A stretch of 64,000 nucleotides of DNA from Opitutaceae bacterium (lineage in GTDB: Bacteria; Verrucomicrobiota; Verrucomicrobiia; Opitutales; Opitutaceae). How positions within the stretch are numbered: position 1 is the first letter of the stretch; every line of letters begins with the position of its first letter. Location: positions 1 through 64,000 of the forward strand of contig JAIXWF010000001.1 of the NCBI GenBank assembly GCA_027482185.1, read 5' to 3'. This document shows positions 1-11,070 of this stretch, piece after piece. The notes under the pieces are model-generated. The model was not told where the DNA came from, made no database searches, and saw only the letters and a program-made list of their open reading frames with translations. The position numbers and the translations under genes are program-made.

Positions 1-147
1 AACTCCGAACTCCGAACTCCGAACTCCGAACTCCGAACTCCGAACTCCGAACTCCGAACTCCGAACTCCGAACTCCGAACTCCGAACTCCGAACCCAGAA
101 CTCCGAACCCAGAACTCCGAACCCAGAACCCAAAACCCAGAACTGCG
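1..147. repeat. Heptanucleotide tandem repeat
   Basis: Twenty-one consecutive 7-bp units begin at the window edge, so the array may continue to the left. The first 13 are exactly AACTCCG. The rest alternate between AACCCAG and AACTCCG, and the last units are degenerate. It stops a few bases short of the stop codon of the leftward sulfhydrylase gene. There are no spacers, so this is not a CRISPR array. Confidence 0.95.
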
Positions 148-154
148 CGCGGAC

Positions 155-2868
<2,714 letters not shown>

Positions 2869-2871
2869 ACG

Positions 2872-2972
2872 GGCGCGGATAGTTGGTTCGGAGTTCGGGG
2901 TTCGGAGCTGAGAGCTGACCGCTGACCACTGACCGCTCTCAACTCTCAGCCCTCAACTCTCAACTTCGCTAG
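2872..2972. repeat. Heptamer-periodic intergenic filler
   Basis: Between the LamG gene and arsJ the sequence runs in a 7-bp period (for example GCTGACC GCTGACC ACTGACC, then variants of ACTCTCA). The motif differs from the array at 1-147 but the period is the same. Traces of the same style occur near 16400-16432, 17040-17066 and 63212-63240. No coding signal was seen. Confidence 0.7.
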
Positions 2973-4191
2973 CCGCCCCCGCCCGTCCCGGGTGCAGCGG
3001 TTGCCGCGGGAGCCCGAGCGAGATCGCAGCCGCGGCCGCCGCGAACGCCACCGCGCCCCACAGGCAGCCCGCCACCCCGGCCAGCTGGAAGAGCACGCCC
3101 GACAGCAGGCAGCCGACCAGCCGGCCGCCGGCGTTGGCCATGTAGTAGAAGCCGACATTGAGCGCGACCTTGTCGCCGTCGGTGTAATCGAGAATCAGAT
3201 ACGAGTGCACCGCGGAGTTGAGCGCGAACACCGCGCCGAAGGCCGCCAGCCCGCCGACCACGGTCGCCGCCGGCGGCCAGCCCGCCGCCAGACCGAGCGG
3301 CACCGCGGCCGCCGCCGCCGCGAGCAGAAACGCGAGTCCCGTCGCCGCCGCGCCCGCCGGCAGGCGTCGCCGGAAGAGCAACGGCGCCGCCGCCTGCACG
3401 ATCCCGTAGCCGATCACCCAGAGCGCCATGAACGCGCCCACGCGGGAAAAGCTCCAGCCCAGCGTGCCGCGCAAAAACACCGGCACGCCGACGACGAACC
3501 AGATGTCGCGCGCCCCGAAGAGGAAGAACCGCGCCGCCGAGAGCACGTTGATCTCCCGGGTCTTCGAAAACAGCTCGCGGAATCCGACCTTGGCCTTCGC
3601 CCGCCCGATCTCCGGCGGCAGGGCCCGCCACGAACCGAACCATACCAGCCCGAGCGCCGCAGCCATGATCCAGAGCGCGCCCTGGTAGCCGGCGACGTGC
3701 AGCAAAAAGCCGCCGAGGAAAAAACCCGCGCCCTTGAGCGCGTTTTTCGAACCCGTCAGCAACGCCACCCAGCGGAACAGCGCGCCCTGCGCGTCGCCGG
3801 GCACGAGCACCTTGATCGCGCTCTTCGAACTCATCTTCGTCAGGTCCTTCGCGATGCCCGACAGCGCCTGCGTCGCCATCACGTACGCCACCGCCAGCCC
3901 CGCCGTCAGCGTCGGCGGCAACAGCGCCAGCAAGGCGAGCGAAAGCACCTGCAGCAACAGGCCGGCGAGCAGCGTGAGCCGCAGCCCCATGCGGCTCGCG
4001 AGCCACCCGCCGAGCAAATTGGTGACGATCCCGAAGAACTCGTAGAACAGGAACAGGAACGCCAGTTTCACCGGCGTGTACCCGAGCTGGAAAAAATGCA
4101 GCAGCACCAACATCCGCAGCGCGCCGTCCGTGAGCGTGAAGCCCCAATAGGCTCCGGTCACGAGGGCGTAGTTGCGGACGCCGGCGTTCAC
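2953..4191 (-). CDS. arsJ: Organoarsenical efflux MFS transporter ArsJ
   Basis: This is a 412-residue, highly hydrophobic MFS-type permease with about 12 membrane segments. The N-terminus ([27 protein letters not shown]) and the segment [11 protein letters not shown] are what I recognise for ArsJ, which exports 1-arseno-3-phosphoglycerate. The start is a GTG at 4191 that overlaps the stop of the GAPDH gene by 4 bases (GTGA), so the two are translationally coupled. ArsJ is known to work with a co-encoded GAPDH that makes its arsenylated substrate. The same reading frame stays open through the GAPDH gene, but that upstream part is out of frame with GAPDH and is not coding. Confidence 0.9.
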   Translation of the reverse strand: MNAGVRNYALVTGAYWGFTLTDGALRMLVLLHFFQLGYTPVKLAFLFLFYEFFGIVTNLLGGWLASRMGLRLTLLAGLLLQVLSLALLALLPPTLTAGLAVAYVMATQALSGIAKDLTKMSSKSAIKVLVPGDAQGALFRWVALLTGSKNALKGAGFFLGGFLLHVAGYQGALWIMAAALGLVWFGSWRALPPEIGRAKAKVGFRELFSKTREINVLSAARFFLFGARDIWFVVGVPVFLRGTLGWSFSRVGAFMALWVIGYGIVQAAAPLLFRRRLPAGAAATGLAFLLAAAAAAVPLGLAAGWPPAATVVGGLAAFGAVFALNSAVHSYLILDYTDGDKVALNVGFYYMANAGGRLVGCLLSGVLFQLAGVAGCLWGAVAFAAAAAAISLGLPRQPLHPGRAGAASEVES

Positions 4192-5198
4192 AGCGTGGCC
4201 GCCACCTTGCGCGCGAGTTCCGCCATGCGGTTCACGTAGCCCCACTCGTTGTCGTACCACGCGTAGATCTTCACGAGCGTGTCGTCTACGACCATGGTCG
4301 AAAGCGCGTCGATGATCACGCTGTGCGGGTCGCCCCGGTAGTCGATCGAGACAAGCGGCCGTTCCTCGTAGGTGAGGATGCCCCGGAGCGGACCGGCGGC
4401 GGCGGCTTTGAGCAACGCGTTCACCTCCGCGGCCGTCGTCTTGCGCTTCACTTTGAAAACGCAGTCCGTGAGCGACGCGTTGAGCAGCGGCACGCGCACG
4501 GCGTGGCCGTTCAGTTTCCCGAGCAACTCGGGGTAGATCATGCCGATCGCCGTGGCCGAGCCCGTCGTCGTCGGGATCAGCGACAACCCCGCCGCCCGCG
4601 CGCGGCGCAGGTCCTTGTCGGGTTTGTCGACGACGCTCTGCGTGTTGGTCGCGTCGTGGATCGTGGTGATCGCGCCGTGCTCGATCCCGAGGCCCTCGTG
4701 GACCACCTTCACCACCGGCGCGAGGCAGTTGGTCGTGCACGAGGCGGCGGTCAGCAGCCGGTGCCGCGCGGGATCGTAGAGGTGGTCGTTGACGCCCATC
4801 ACGACGTTGAGCGCCTCGCCCTTCACGGGTGCGGCCACGATGACTTTCCTCACGCCGCGCTCGAAGTAGACGGCGAGGTCCTCGGGTTTGCGGAACTTGC
4901 CGCTGCACTCGAGCACGAGATCGACGCCGTGGTCCGCCCACGGCACGTCGCCCGGCTTCGCGGCCTCGGTGAACGCGATCCGGCGGTCGCCGACGCGGAA
5001 ACCTCCGGCCTCGGCCTTCGCCTCCTGCGCCCAACGGCCCTGCAACGAATCGAAATTGAGCAGGTGGGCCGCGCACTCCGCGCCGCCCTTCACCTCGTTG
5101 ACGAGGACCCAGTCGAACTCGGGCCAATCCCAGGCCGCGCGGTAAACCAAGCGCCCCATGCGGCCGAAGCCGTTGATGCCGATGCGGATTTTTTTCAT
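4188..5198 (-). CDS. gapdh: ArsJ-associated glyceraldehyde-3-phosphate dehydrogenase
   Basis: The 336-residue product is a complete class I GAPDH. It has a Rossmann start ([13 protein letters not shown]), the catalytic cysteine in [11 protein letters not shown], and the C-terminal [14 protein letters not shown]. Placed directly before arsJ with a 4-base overlap, it most likely serves arsenate detoxification: it uses arsenate in place of phosphate and gives 1-arseno-3-phosphoglycerate for ArsJ to export. A housekeeping glycolytic role is less likely because the gene sits behind arsR with no other glycolytic gene nearby. The assignment to the arsenic pathway rests on context. Confidence 0.92.
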   Translation of the reverse strand: MKKIRIGINGFGRMGRLVYRAAWDWPEFDWVLVNEVKGGAECAAHLLNFDSLQGRWAQEAKAEAGGFRVGDRRIAFTEAAKPGDVPWADHGVDLVLECSGKFRKPEDLAVYFERGVRKVIVAAPVKGEALNVVMGVNDHLYDPARHRLLTAASCTTNCLAPVVKVVHEGLGIEHGAITTIHDATNTQSVVDKPDKDLRRARAAGLSLIPTTTGSATAIGMIYPELLGKLNGHAVRVPLLNASLTDCVFKVKRKTTAAEVNALLKAAAAGPLRGILTYEERPLVSIDYRGDPHSVIIDALSTMVVDDTLVKIYAWYDNEWGYVNRMAELARKVAATL

Positions 5199-5265
5199 GC
5201 GGAAGGCCGGAAAACGGCAGGCCCGGCATATTCCTCTTTGGGAATATGCGTCAAGCGGCGACGGG

Positions 5266-5661
5266 TTACGATTGCGTCATCGCGGGAGCCCGCCGCCGTT
5301 GCCGCGGCCGCGCGGCGCACAGCGGGCTCGATTTCTCGAAATCCGGCCGGCCCGCCCGCAGCCGCGCGGCGTCGCCCCGGAAGACCGGATCCGTCCGCAC
5401 GCTGGCCCGCAGGCAGGCGAGGTTGGCCCGCAGGACCGCGGGCATTTTGGCCGGCAGCCGGTACACCATCCAGCTGCCCTCGCGGGAGGCCTCGACGAGG
5501 CCGCGGCTCCTCAGGTAGGCGAGGTGCTTCGAGATCTTCACCTGCGGCTCGCCGAGCAGCGCCTGGAAATGGCAGACGCACAGCGGCCCCGCGCCGAGCA
5601 GATGCAAAATCCGCAAACGGGTGCGGTCCGAGAAACACTGGTAGATCCGGTCGAGGTCCAC
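5266..5661 (-). CDS. arsR: ArsR-family As(III)-responsive repressor
   Basis: This is a small winged-helix regulator of about 131 residues. It has the ArsR signature [20 protein letters not shown], then the metal-binding pair in [10 protein letters not shown] and the recognition helix [13 protein letters not shown]. Arsenite binding to the CxC cysteines would release it from the operator. A GTG at 5661 is taken as start because conservation begins there; a TTG at 5697 would add 12 residues. It lies between a MarR-family gene (46 bp upstream) and the GAPDH gene (68 bp downstream), all leftward. The tail is Arg/Pro-rich. Confidence 0.88.
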   Translation of the reverse strand: MDLDRIYQCFSDRTRLRILHLLGAGPLCVCHFQALLGEPQVKISKHLAYLRSRGLVEASREGSWMVYRLPAKMPAVLRANLACLRASVRTDPVFRGDAARLRAGRPDFEKSSPLCAARPRQRRRAPAMTQS

Positions 5662-5706
5662 GGCGGCGCAGGTTGCCGGCCCGCGGCGCGGGCACAAGGG
5701 CGGAGC

Positions 5707-6180
5707 TCAGCGTTTCCGCCGTTTCGGCCCGCAGTCCGCCACGCACGCCGCCAGCGCGTCCCGCAACAGGCCGAGCGCGCGCTCGACGTTCGCGCGTTCC
5801 GCGGCCGGCACGCAGTCCAGCAGATTCACCGCCTGCGCCTCCGCGCCGGCCGCGAGCTTGCGCTGCCCCGCCCGGCCCTTGGCCGTGAGTTCGATCAGCA
5901 GGCTGCGGCCGTCGGCGGGATTGTCCGCCCGGCGGACCAGGCCCGCCTCCTCGAGGCGCACAAGGAGCCGGCTGGCCCACGTTTTCTCGAGCCCCATCTG
6001 CTCCGCAAACGCCTGCACCGTCAGCCCCTCCTGCCGGCCCAGCAGCAGCAGCGCCTCGCTCTCGCGCGCGGTGGCGTCGCCGCAGCAGGCGGTCGACGCG
6101 CGCCGGGCCTCGGCGTAGAGGCGGACGACGTCGCGCAGCACGGCGTCGGTCCGGCGGGACTGGGGAGCGGAAGCAGGCAT
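5707..6180 (-). CDS. MarR-family transcriptional regulator in the ars operon
   Basis: The 157-residue product has the MarR winged helix (GLTVQAFAEQMGLEKTWASRLLVRLEEAGLVRRADNPADGRSLLIELTAKG). It carries an unusual adjacent cysteine pair near residues 32-33 (STACCGD) and more cysteines near the C-terminus (LDCVPA, AACVADCG). These could in principle bind a thiophilic ligand such as arsenite; that is inference. It sits between a DUF6428-like gene and arsR on the same strand. MarR-type genes are seen beside arsenic genes in some bacteria but are not a standard part of ars operons. Confidence 0.82.
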   Translation of the reverse strand: MPASAPQSRRTDAVLRDVVRLYAEARRASTACCGDATARESEALLLLGRQEGLTVQAFAEQMGLEKTWASRLLVRLEEAGLVRRADNPADGRSLLIELTAKGRAGQRKLAAGAEAQAVNLLDCVPAAERANVERALGLLRDALAACVADCGPKRRKR

Positions 6181-6239
6181 GGCCTCAGGAAAACGGAACC
6201 GCCGCCCGAGTACAGTCCCGGCGCACCCGCGCCGTGCCC

Positions 6240-6755
6240 TCACGCGCAGCAGACCGCCGCCCCGGCCGCCGTCCCCGGGCTGCCGCATCCGCAGCCGGCC
6301 TTCGGTTCCGCGGCGGTCGCGGCGGCGGCCCGGCGCTCGGCGGCCTTGCACCGCGTGCGCTCCGGCCGCAACTCGACCCGCAGGCAACCGTCGGCCGCGG
6401 TCACGGCAACGACGTCGTGCAGCACCGCCGCTCCCCCGCCCAGGTCGGCCAGCACCCTCGCCTCCGCCTTGCCCGCCAAGGGCAGTTCGGCGGCAACGCG
6501 ATCGACGATGCGCAGGAATTTGCCCGCACCCATCGGCGGCCGGGCGGGATCTTCCGCCGCCCCAGCCGGCACCCACAGCTCGAACTGCGTCTCCCGCCAG
6601 CGGTGCGTGGCGGCGCCGCAGTCCATCGTTTCGTAAGCCACCCGCTTCACCTCCGTGAGGTGGTAGCCGGGCGGCAGGGTTTCGGCCCCGGCGCCGAAAA
6701 CGAGCGGCAGGGCGGGATGCTGGCGGAGCAAGGCGATGAACGCGGCGGTGGTCAT
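6240..6755 (-). CDS. DUF6428-like protein, first gene of the ars operon
   Basis: The product is 171 residues of unknown function. The segment LPPGYHLTEVKRVAYETMDCGAATHRWRETQFELW resembles small proteins (DUF6428) found beside arsR in arsenic loci. The C-terminus is cysteine-rich (CGCG at about 155-158 and a final CC), which suggests metal or metalloid binding. It is the promoter-proximal gene of a leftward run of five genes. No enzymatic motif was recognised. The family name is from memory and should be checked by profile search. Confidence 0.7.
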   Translation of the reverse strand: MTTAAFIALLRQHPALPLVFGAGAETLPPGYHLTEVKRVAYETMDCGAATHRWRETQFELWVPAGAAEDPARPPMGAGKFLRIVDRVAAELPLAGKAEARVLADLGGGAAVLHDVVAVTAADGCLRVELRPERTRCKAAERRAAAATAAEPKAGCGCGSPGTAAGAAVCCA

Positions 6756-6784
6756 GGGAGCGACGGTTTGCAGATTTCGTTGCT

Positions 6785-6813
6785 ACTAGCATCTATTTAA
6801 GTTTGGTTGTCAA
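6785..6813 (-). promoter_or_regulatory. Candidate promoter of the ars operon
   Basis: Read on the minus strand, a perfect TTGACA (6813-6808) is followed after 17 bases by GCTAGT (6790-6785), a weak -10 box with 3 of 6 matches. The stretch is AT-rich in a very GC-rich region and lies 30 bases upstream of the first operon gene. An ArsR/MarR operator probably overlaps it, but no clear inverted repeat could be fixed. Confidence 0.4.
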
Positions 6814-6893
6814 TCGCAACTTTCTCGGCTGCGCCCGCGCTTGCCAGCCGCGGCCCCTTTCCGCCAAGGTCCGGGCACCCCGCCCCTTTCGCC

Positions 6894-9656
6894 GTGAAAC
6901 CGACCGTCCTGCGCCTCCTGCCCCTCGCCGTCTGCACGTTCGCCGCCGCGCCGGCCGCCCCGGCCCCCGCGCCCGCCCCGGCCCCCGAACCGGAGAAGTC
7001 CGAGACCGTCGCGATGCTGCCCTTCCTCGTCGCGACCGACAAGGACACGGGCTACACCGCCGCCGACACCATCAGTTCCGGCCGCCTCAGCACCAATCTG
7101 CTGATGACGCCGTCGTCGACCACGGCCCTCACCCGCGATTTCCTCAACGACCTCGGCGCCGCCACCCTGGTCGAGGCTTCGTCCTGGCTCACCAGCGGCA
7201 TCGAGCTGCCGCAGGGCGCCGTCAACGGCTCCTCGATGAACGTCGACCCCAGCGACAGCGGCGTGAACACCCAGCTCCGCGGCCAGGCCACGCAGGCCAG
7301 CACCCGCAACTATTTCCCGAGCTCCACCACGCCCGGCGACTACAACGTCGAGCGCCTCGAGGGCGCGGCCGGCCCCAATGCCATCCTCTACGGCGTCGGC
7401 GGCGCCGGCGGCCAGATCAACTACATCACCAAACGCGCCCGCGGCTTCAATTTCGCGCGCGCCCGTCTCCGCACCGACTCCTTCGGTTCGCTCGAGGGTT
7501 CGATCGACGTCAACCGCCGCCTCGGCGACAAGGCCGACCTCCGCTACAACGGTTTCTGGAACGCCGGCCGCACCCTGCGCGACCGCGTCGAAAACAACGT
7601 CCGCGGCCACGCCCTCAGCGTCGTCTACCGGCCCTGGAAAAAGTCCGAGCTCACCCTCGAGGCCGATCTCGGCCGCAGCCAACGCTCCTGGAACTACGAC
7701 GCCTATGTCGACGGCGCCTCCCTCTGGACCGGCGCCGCCGTCAGCGGCCGCCTCACCGCCGCCCAGGCCGCCGCCGCCGGCCTCAGCATCATGGCCCCCA
7801 ACGCCAACCAGCCCAGCTACTGGGTCTGGATCAACGGCCTCGGCCTCATGAACTGGAAAGGCTACGGCCAAACGACCGGCACCAGCCACAACCTCTACCC
7901 GCGCGACTACGCCGACACCCGCGGCATCCCGCGGATGCCCGTTTCCCCCGGCCGCTCCTTCAACCTCGCCCCCGAACAGGTCAACGTCCGCGCCCGCACC
8001 GCCGATGTGCAGGCGTCCTTCGTCAAGAGCCTCGACTCCGGCCTCACCGTCGAGGCGGCCTACGCGTACGCCCGGATCGGCCAGGACGGCTGGAAGTCGA
8101 GCTTCTCCCCCGCGATCAACTCGCTGAAATACGACCCCAACCTTCTCCTCCCGACCGGCGCCCCGAACCCCAACTACGGCAAGTTGTACGGCCAGCTCGA
8201 ATACGACTACAACCTCGACGGCACTTCCCGCGTCGCCCACGCCGGCCGCGTCGCCGCCAACCAAGCCTTCAAGGTCGGCCGCCTCGGCACCCAGAACCTT
8301 TCCCTCATCCTCCAGCACCAGGAGAACCGCAACCGCACGCGCATCAACCGCGCCTTCAACGCGAATTTCACCGGCCCCCTCTTCGGCACCAACAACGTCA
8401 TCTACGTCTTCCGCTACCTCGACGACCCGACCCCCGCCCTGCCCGATCTCGCGAAGGAGATCCCGCTGGTCCGCATGGTCCGGGACACCGACAACACCGC
8501 GAAGACCGAGAACGCCTCCGCCACCCTCGCCTCCGCCGGCAGCTACTTCGGCAACCGGCTCTCGTTGATCGGCGGCTTCCGCCGCGAACGCTACCGCTCG
8601 ACCTCCGGCGCCATCGCCGGCCGCGACGCCGCCACCGGCGCCGTCACCGGCTACAATTACACCGAGCTCGGCGCCATGAACAATTCCGCCAGCGCCGGCT
8701 TCGTCTATTTCCCGATCCGCCCCGTCGGGCTTTCCGCCAGCTACGCCGAGGGCTTCACCGTCGTCTCGAATCCGAACCCCAGCCTCGACGGCACCTACCG
8801 CCCCACCGCCATCCAGCCCGCGCGCAGTTTCACCGCCGGCCTGCGGTTCAATTTCCTTTCCGGCAAGATCGTCGGCGCCGTCGAGCGCTACGAGACGAAG
8901 CAGACCAGCGTGTTCAACGTCGGCGTCCAGAACTACAACGCCGCCCTCGCCGCCAACGGCCAGCCCCTCATCCCCGCGGGCAACACCCTCACGCAGAACG
9001 TCTCCATCGCCGATTCCCAGATCACCGAGGGCTCCGGCTGGGAGGCGCGCACCACCGCCGCCCTCGCGAAATCGTTCCGCCTCATGGCCAACGTCGCCTT
9101 CCCCGACGTGAAGATCGTCGAACAGGCCCCGACCTTCACCGCTTGGTTTCTCGGGAAACTGCCCACCTTCGAGCAGTGGGCGGCCAACCCCGCCTACCTC
9201 GCCACCGACAACCGCCGCACCAGCGCGCGCACCGCCATCACCTCGGGCCAGTCCCTGCTCAACGGCGGCGGCGTCGGCAAAACCGCCCTCCGCACCTACA
9301 AGGTCCGCGTGAATCTCTTCGGCAACTACACGCTCCAGACCGGCGCCCTCAAGGGCCTCCGCGTCGGCGGCGGCGTGCAGTACTTCGGCAAACGCGTCAT
9401 CGGCACGCCGCTCAACGAGCCGGCCGGTTACGTCTACGCGCCGACGTCGACCACCGCCACGGCCACCGCCGGCTACACGTTCCGCCTCGCGCAGAAACGC
9501 ACCCTCGATTTCCAGCTCAACGTCGCAAACCTCCTCGACAACACCAAGCCCGTCTTCGGCGGCACCGCGGTCTACAACAACACGACCGCCTTCCCGAATT
9601 ACTTCTCGCTCCCGCTGCCGCGCACCTACCGCCTCACGACGACGCTGGCTTTCTGA
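6894..9656 (+). CDS. TonB-dependent outer-membrane receptor
   Basis: The product is about 920 residues. A signal peptide (PTVLRLLPLAVCTFAAAPA) is followed by a Pro/Ala-rich linker (PAPAPAPAPEPE) and a plug domain (roughly residues 50-190, with VERLEGAAGPNAILYGVGGAGGQINYITKRA). The rest is a long 22-strand-type beta-barrel rich in aromatic and Asn/Gly residues, ending in the terminal-strand pattern YRLTTTLAF. GTG at 6894 is chosen because it starts the signal peptide. Receptors of this kind energise uptake of siderophores, cofactors or oligosaccharides through TonB. The substrate cannot be told here and no TonB/ExbBD gene is nearby. It is divergent from the ars operon, and its 3' end overlaps the opposing HxlR gene by 23 bp. 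Confidence 0.9.
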   Translation: MKPTVLRLLPLAVCTFAAAPAAPAPAPAPAPEPEKSETVAMLPFLVATDKDTGYTAADTISSGRLSTNLLMTPSSTTALTRDFLNDLGAATLVEASSWLTSGIELPQGAVNGSSMNVDPSDSGVNTQLRGQATQASTRNYFPSSTTPGDYNVERLEGAAGPNAILYGVGGAGGQINYITKRARGFNFARARLRTDSFGSLEGSIDVNRRLGDKADLRYNGFWNAGRTLRDRVENNVRGHALSVVYRPWKKSELTLEADLGRSQRSWNYDAYVDGASLWTGAAVSGRLTAAQAAAAGLSIMAPNANQPSYWVWINGLGLMNWKGYGQTTGTSHNLYPRDYADTRGIPRMPVSPGRSFNLAPEQVNVRARTADVQASFVKSLDSGLTVEAAYAYARIGQDGWKSSFSPAINSLKYDPNLLLPTGAPNPNYGKLYGQLEYDYNLDGTSRVAHAGRVAANQAFKVGRLGTQNLSLILQHQENRNRTRINRAFNANFTGPLFGTNNVIYVFRYLDDPTPALPDLAKEIPLVRMVRDTDNTAKTENASATLASAGSYFGNRLSLIGGFRRERYRSTSGAIAGRDAATGAVTGYNYTELGAMNNSASAGFVYFPIRPVGLSASYAEGFTVVSNPNPSLDGTYRPTAIQPARSFTAGLRFNFLSGKIVGAVERYETKQTSVFNVGVQNYNAALAANGQPLIPAGNTLTQNVSIADSQITEGSGWEARTTAALAKSFRLMANVAFPDVKIVEQAPTFTAWFLGKLPTFEQWAANPAYLATDNRRTSARTAITSGQSLLNGGGVGKTALRTYKVRVNLFGNYTLQTGALKGLRVGGGVQYFGKRVIGTPLNEPAGYVYAPTSTTATATAGYTFRLAQKRTLDFQLNVANLLDNTKPVFGGTAVYNNTTAFPNYFSLPLPRTYRLTTTLAF

Positions 9657-10008
9657 CCGCCCGCCGCGCCGGCGCCGCGGGCACCGGCGGCGTGTGCTCC
9701 GCCTGCAACGCGTGCAGCTGCTCGATGATCCCGCCCAGCCGCTCGCCCGTCGGCGTCAGCCGGTACTCCACGTGCAGCACCGCGCCGGACCGATCCTCCC
9801 GCCGCACCAGCCCGTAGGCCTCGAGCCGGCGCAGGCGCTCCGTCAGGATCTTCGTCGAGATGCCGGGGATGTAGCGCTCCAGCTTGCCCGGACGGCACAC
9901 GCCGCGGCGCAGGGCCCCGACCACGGCGGCGGACCACTTGCAACCGACGACGTCCTCGAGGCTCCGGTACGCGGCCCGCTCGGCCAACGAGAGGTGGGAA
10001 GCTTTCAT
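9634..10008 (-). CDS. HxlR-family winged-helix regulator
   Basis: The 124-residue product has the HxlR fold: SLEDVVGCKWSAAVVGALRRGVCRPGKLERYIPGISTKILTERLRRLEAYGLVRRED, followed by the wing VEYRLTPTGERL. A cysteine in VVGCKW could sense redox or electrophiles, as in HypR/YodB-type members. ATG at 10008 is taken as start; another ATG lies three codons upstream (10017). It is divergent from a mini-thioredoxin gene at 10174, so the two may share a control region and a redox theme. Its last codons overlap the convergent receptor gene. Confidence 0.88.
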   Translation of the reverse strand: MKASHLSLAERAAYRSLEDVVGCKWSAAVVGALRRGVCRPGKLERYIPGISTKILTERLRRLEAYGLVRREDRSGAVLHVEYRLTPTGERLGGIIEQLHALQAEHTPPVPAAPARRAVRKPASS

Positions 10009-10173
10009 ACCGCCCATCTTTGCCGCGCGCCGCGGCGCCGTCCAGCGGGCACAAAACGGTGCCCGCCTTCCGTTTTGTGCCCCCTGCCCGGCCGCGCCCG
10101 GCTGCGCTAGACTGTGGGCGCCGGACCGATTCCCGGGCCGGCTTCGAAACGAAATCCCAATCCAACCTCGTCC

Positions 10174-10410
10174 ATGAAAACCTCCGCCCGTTTCTATCAC
10201 GCCGGCTGCCCGGTCTGCGTCGCCGCCGAGCAATTCGTCTCCTCCTACCTCGACCGCAGCAAGGTCGAGCTCGAGATCGTCCACCTCGGCCGCGACAAAA
10301 CCCGCCTCGCCGAGGCCGAACAGGCCGGCGTCCGCTCCGTGCCGGCCCTCGTCGTCGGCCGACAGACGCTGCACCTCGACTTCGGCGCCGACCTCGCGGC
10401 GCTCCGCTGA
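10174..10410 (+). CDS. Small thioredoxin/glutaredoxin-fold protein
   Basis: This 78-residue protein has an active-site-like CPVC (C12, C15) after a first beta-strand (ARFYHAGCPVC) and a cis-Pro loop (SVPALVV). That is the minimal glutaredoxin/thioredoxin arrangement. It probably works as a cytoplasmic thiol-disulfide carrier; partners are unknown. The frame is open upstream, but the fold begins at the ATG at 10174. Being divergent from an HxlR gene, it may be that regulator's target. Confidence 0.8.
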   Translation: MKTSARFYHAGCPVCVAAEQFVSSYLDRSKVELEIVHLGRDKTRLAEAEQAGVRSVPALVVGRQTLHLDFGADLAALR

Positions 10411-10502
10411 ACCGCGCGCCGCTTCGCGTTTCTACCCAGCGGGTTTGCGGTCCCCCCGACTAGGAGCCGCTGCGAATTGCTGGCATCGTGGTCCCGTTCC
10501 TC

Positions 10503-10533
10503 CCGGCAGTATCCGGAATCCGGAGACTGCCGG
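10503..10533. repeat. Perfect 8-bp hairpin
   Basis: CCGGCAGT (10503-10510) and ACTGCCGG (10526-10533) are exact reverse complements around a 15-base loop that contains two ATCCGGA copies. It lies downstream of the mini-thioredoxin gene but has no T-run, so it is not a typical intrinsic terminator. It may be a REP-like element. Confidence 0.55.
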
Positions 10534-10561
10534 TCCCACCCGCCACCGTTCCGCCTCCCCC

Positions 10562-10777
10562 ATGTCGTCGTCCCCGTTCCCCGTCTGGCCGCGTTTCAGC
10601 ATCGATCCGCAAGGCCGCGCCTTCGTCCCGCCCCGCCTGCCCGCCTCCGCTCCGGCGGATTGCGTCGAACCGTTCCGCCTCCCGACCGCCCAGTCCCTGG
10701 CCAAGGCCGCGGACGCCGCGCGCATCGCGACCGGCCCGCTGCCCAGTCTCGACTCGCGCCTCCGCGTCGCCAGCTGA
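10562..10777 (+). CDS. Possible small hypothetical protein
   Basis: A 71-codon frame (MSSSPFPVWPRFSIDPQGRAF...) lies in the otherwise empty stretch between the mini-thioredoxin and CTERM genes. The opening reads like a real protein and the frame is uninterrupted, but it is short, Pro/Ala-rich, has no recognised domain and shows no clear ribosome-binding site. In such GC-rich DNA a chance frame of this size is common. The rest of 10411-11070 holds a hairpin and an AT-rich upstream region. Confidence 0.3.
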   Translation: MSSSPFPVWPRFSIDPQGRAFVPPRLPASAPADCVEPFRLPTAQSLAKAADAARIATGPLPSLDSRLRVAS

Positions 10778-11070
10778 GTTCCCGGCCCGGCCGGTCGAGT
10801 CCTCCGGCTTCGCGATCGCCTCGGGTCCGGCCGCAATGTCGGGCCCTCCCGGCGTCGGTCCCGCAAAGCCCCCGCTTGGCTGGTCGGGAGTGTCGGAATT
10901 TCTTACAAATACCGAGATGTGGCAGGGATGGTCATTTTTTTGCGTTCAACTGATATTATTGCTCTTAAAGGATTTACAGATACATCGCTTCCGATACGAC
11001 GTGATTGGTTCATAATTTGCATGTATGTGCGGGACAGGCCTTTTCGCCTGCGACATTTACCCGCACCCAC

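Noticed and set aside
1-147. Possible CRISPR array
   Set aside because: The units are 7 bp with no spacers, and no cas gene is present.
2953-5229. 758-codon frame that would fuse an N-terminal extension to ArsJ
   Set aside because: The upstream part is an out-of-frame reading of the GAPDH gene; the true ArsJ start is the GTG at 4191.
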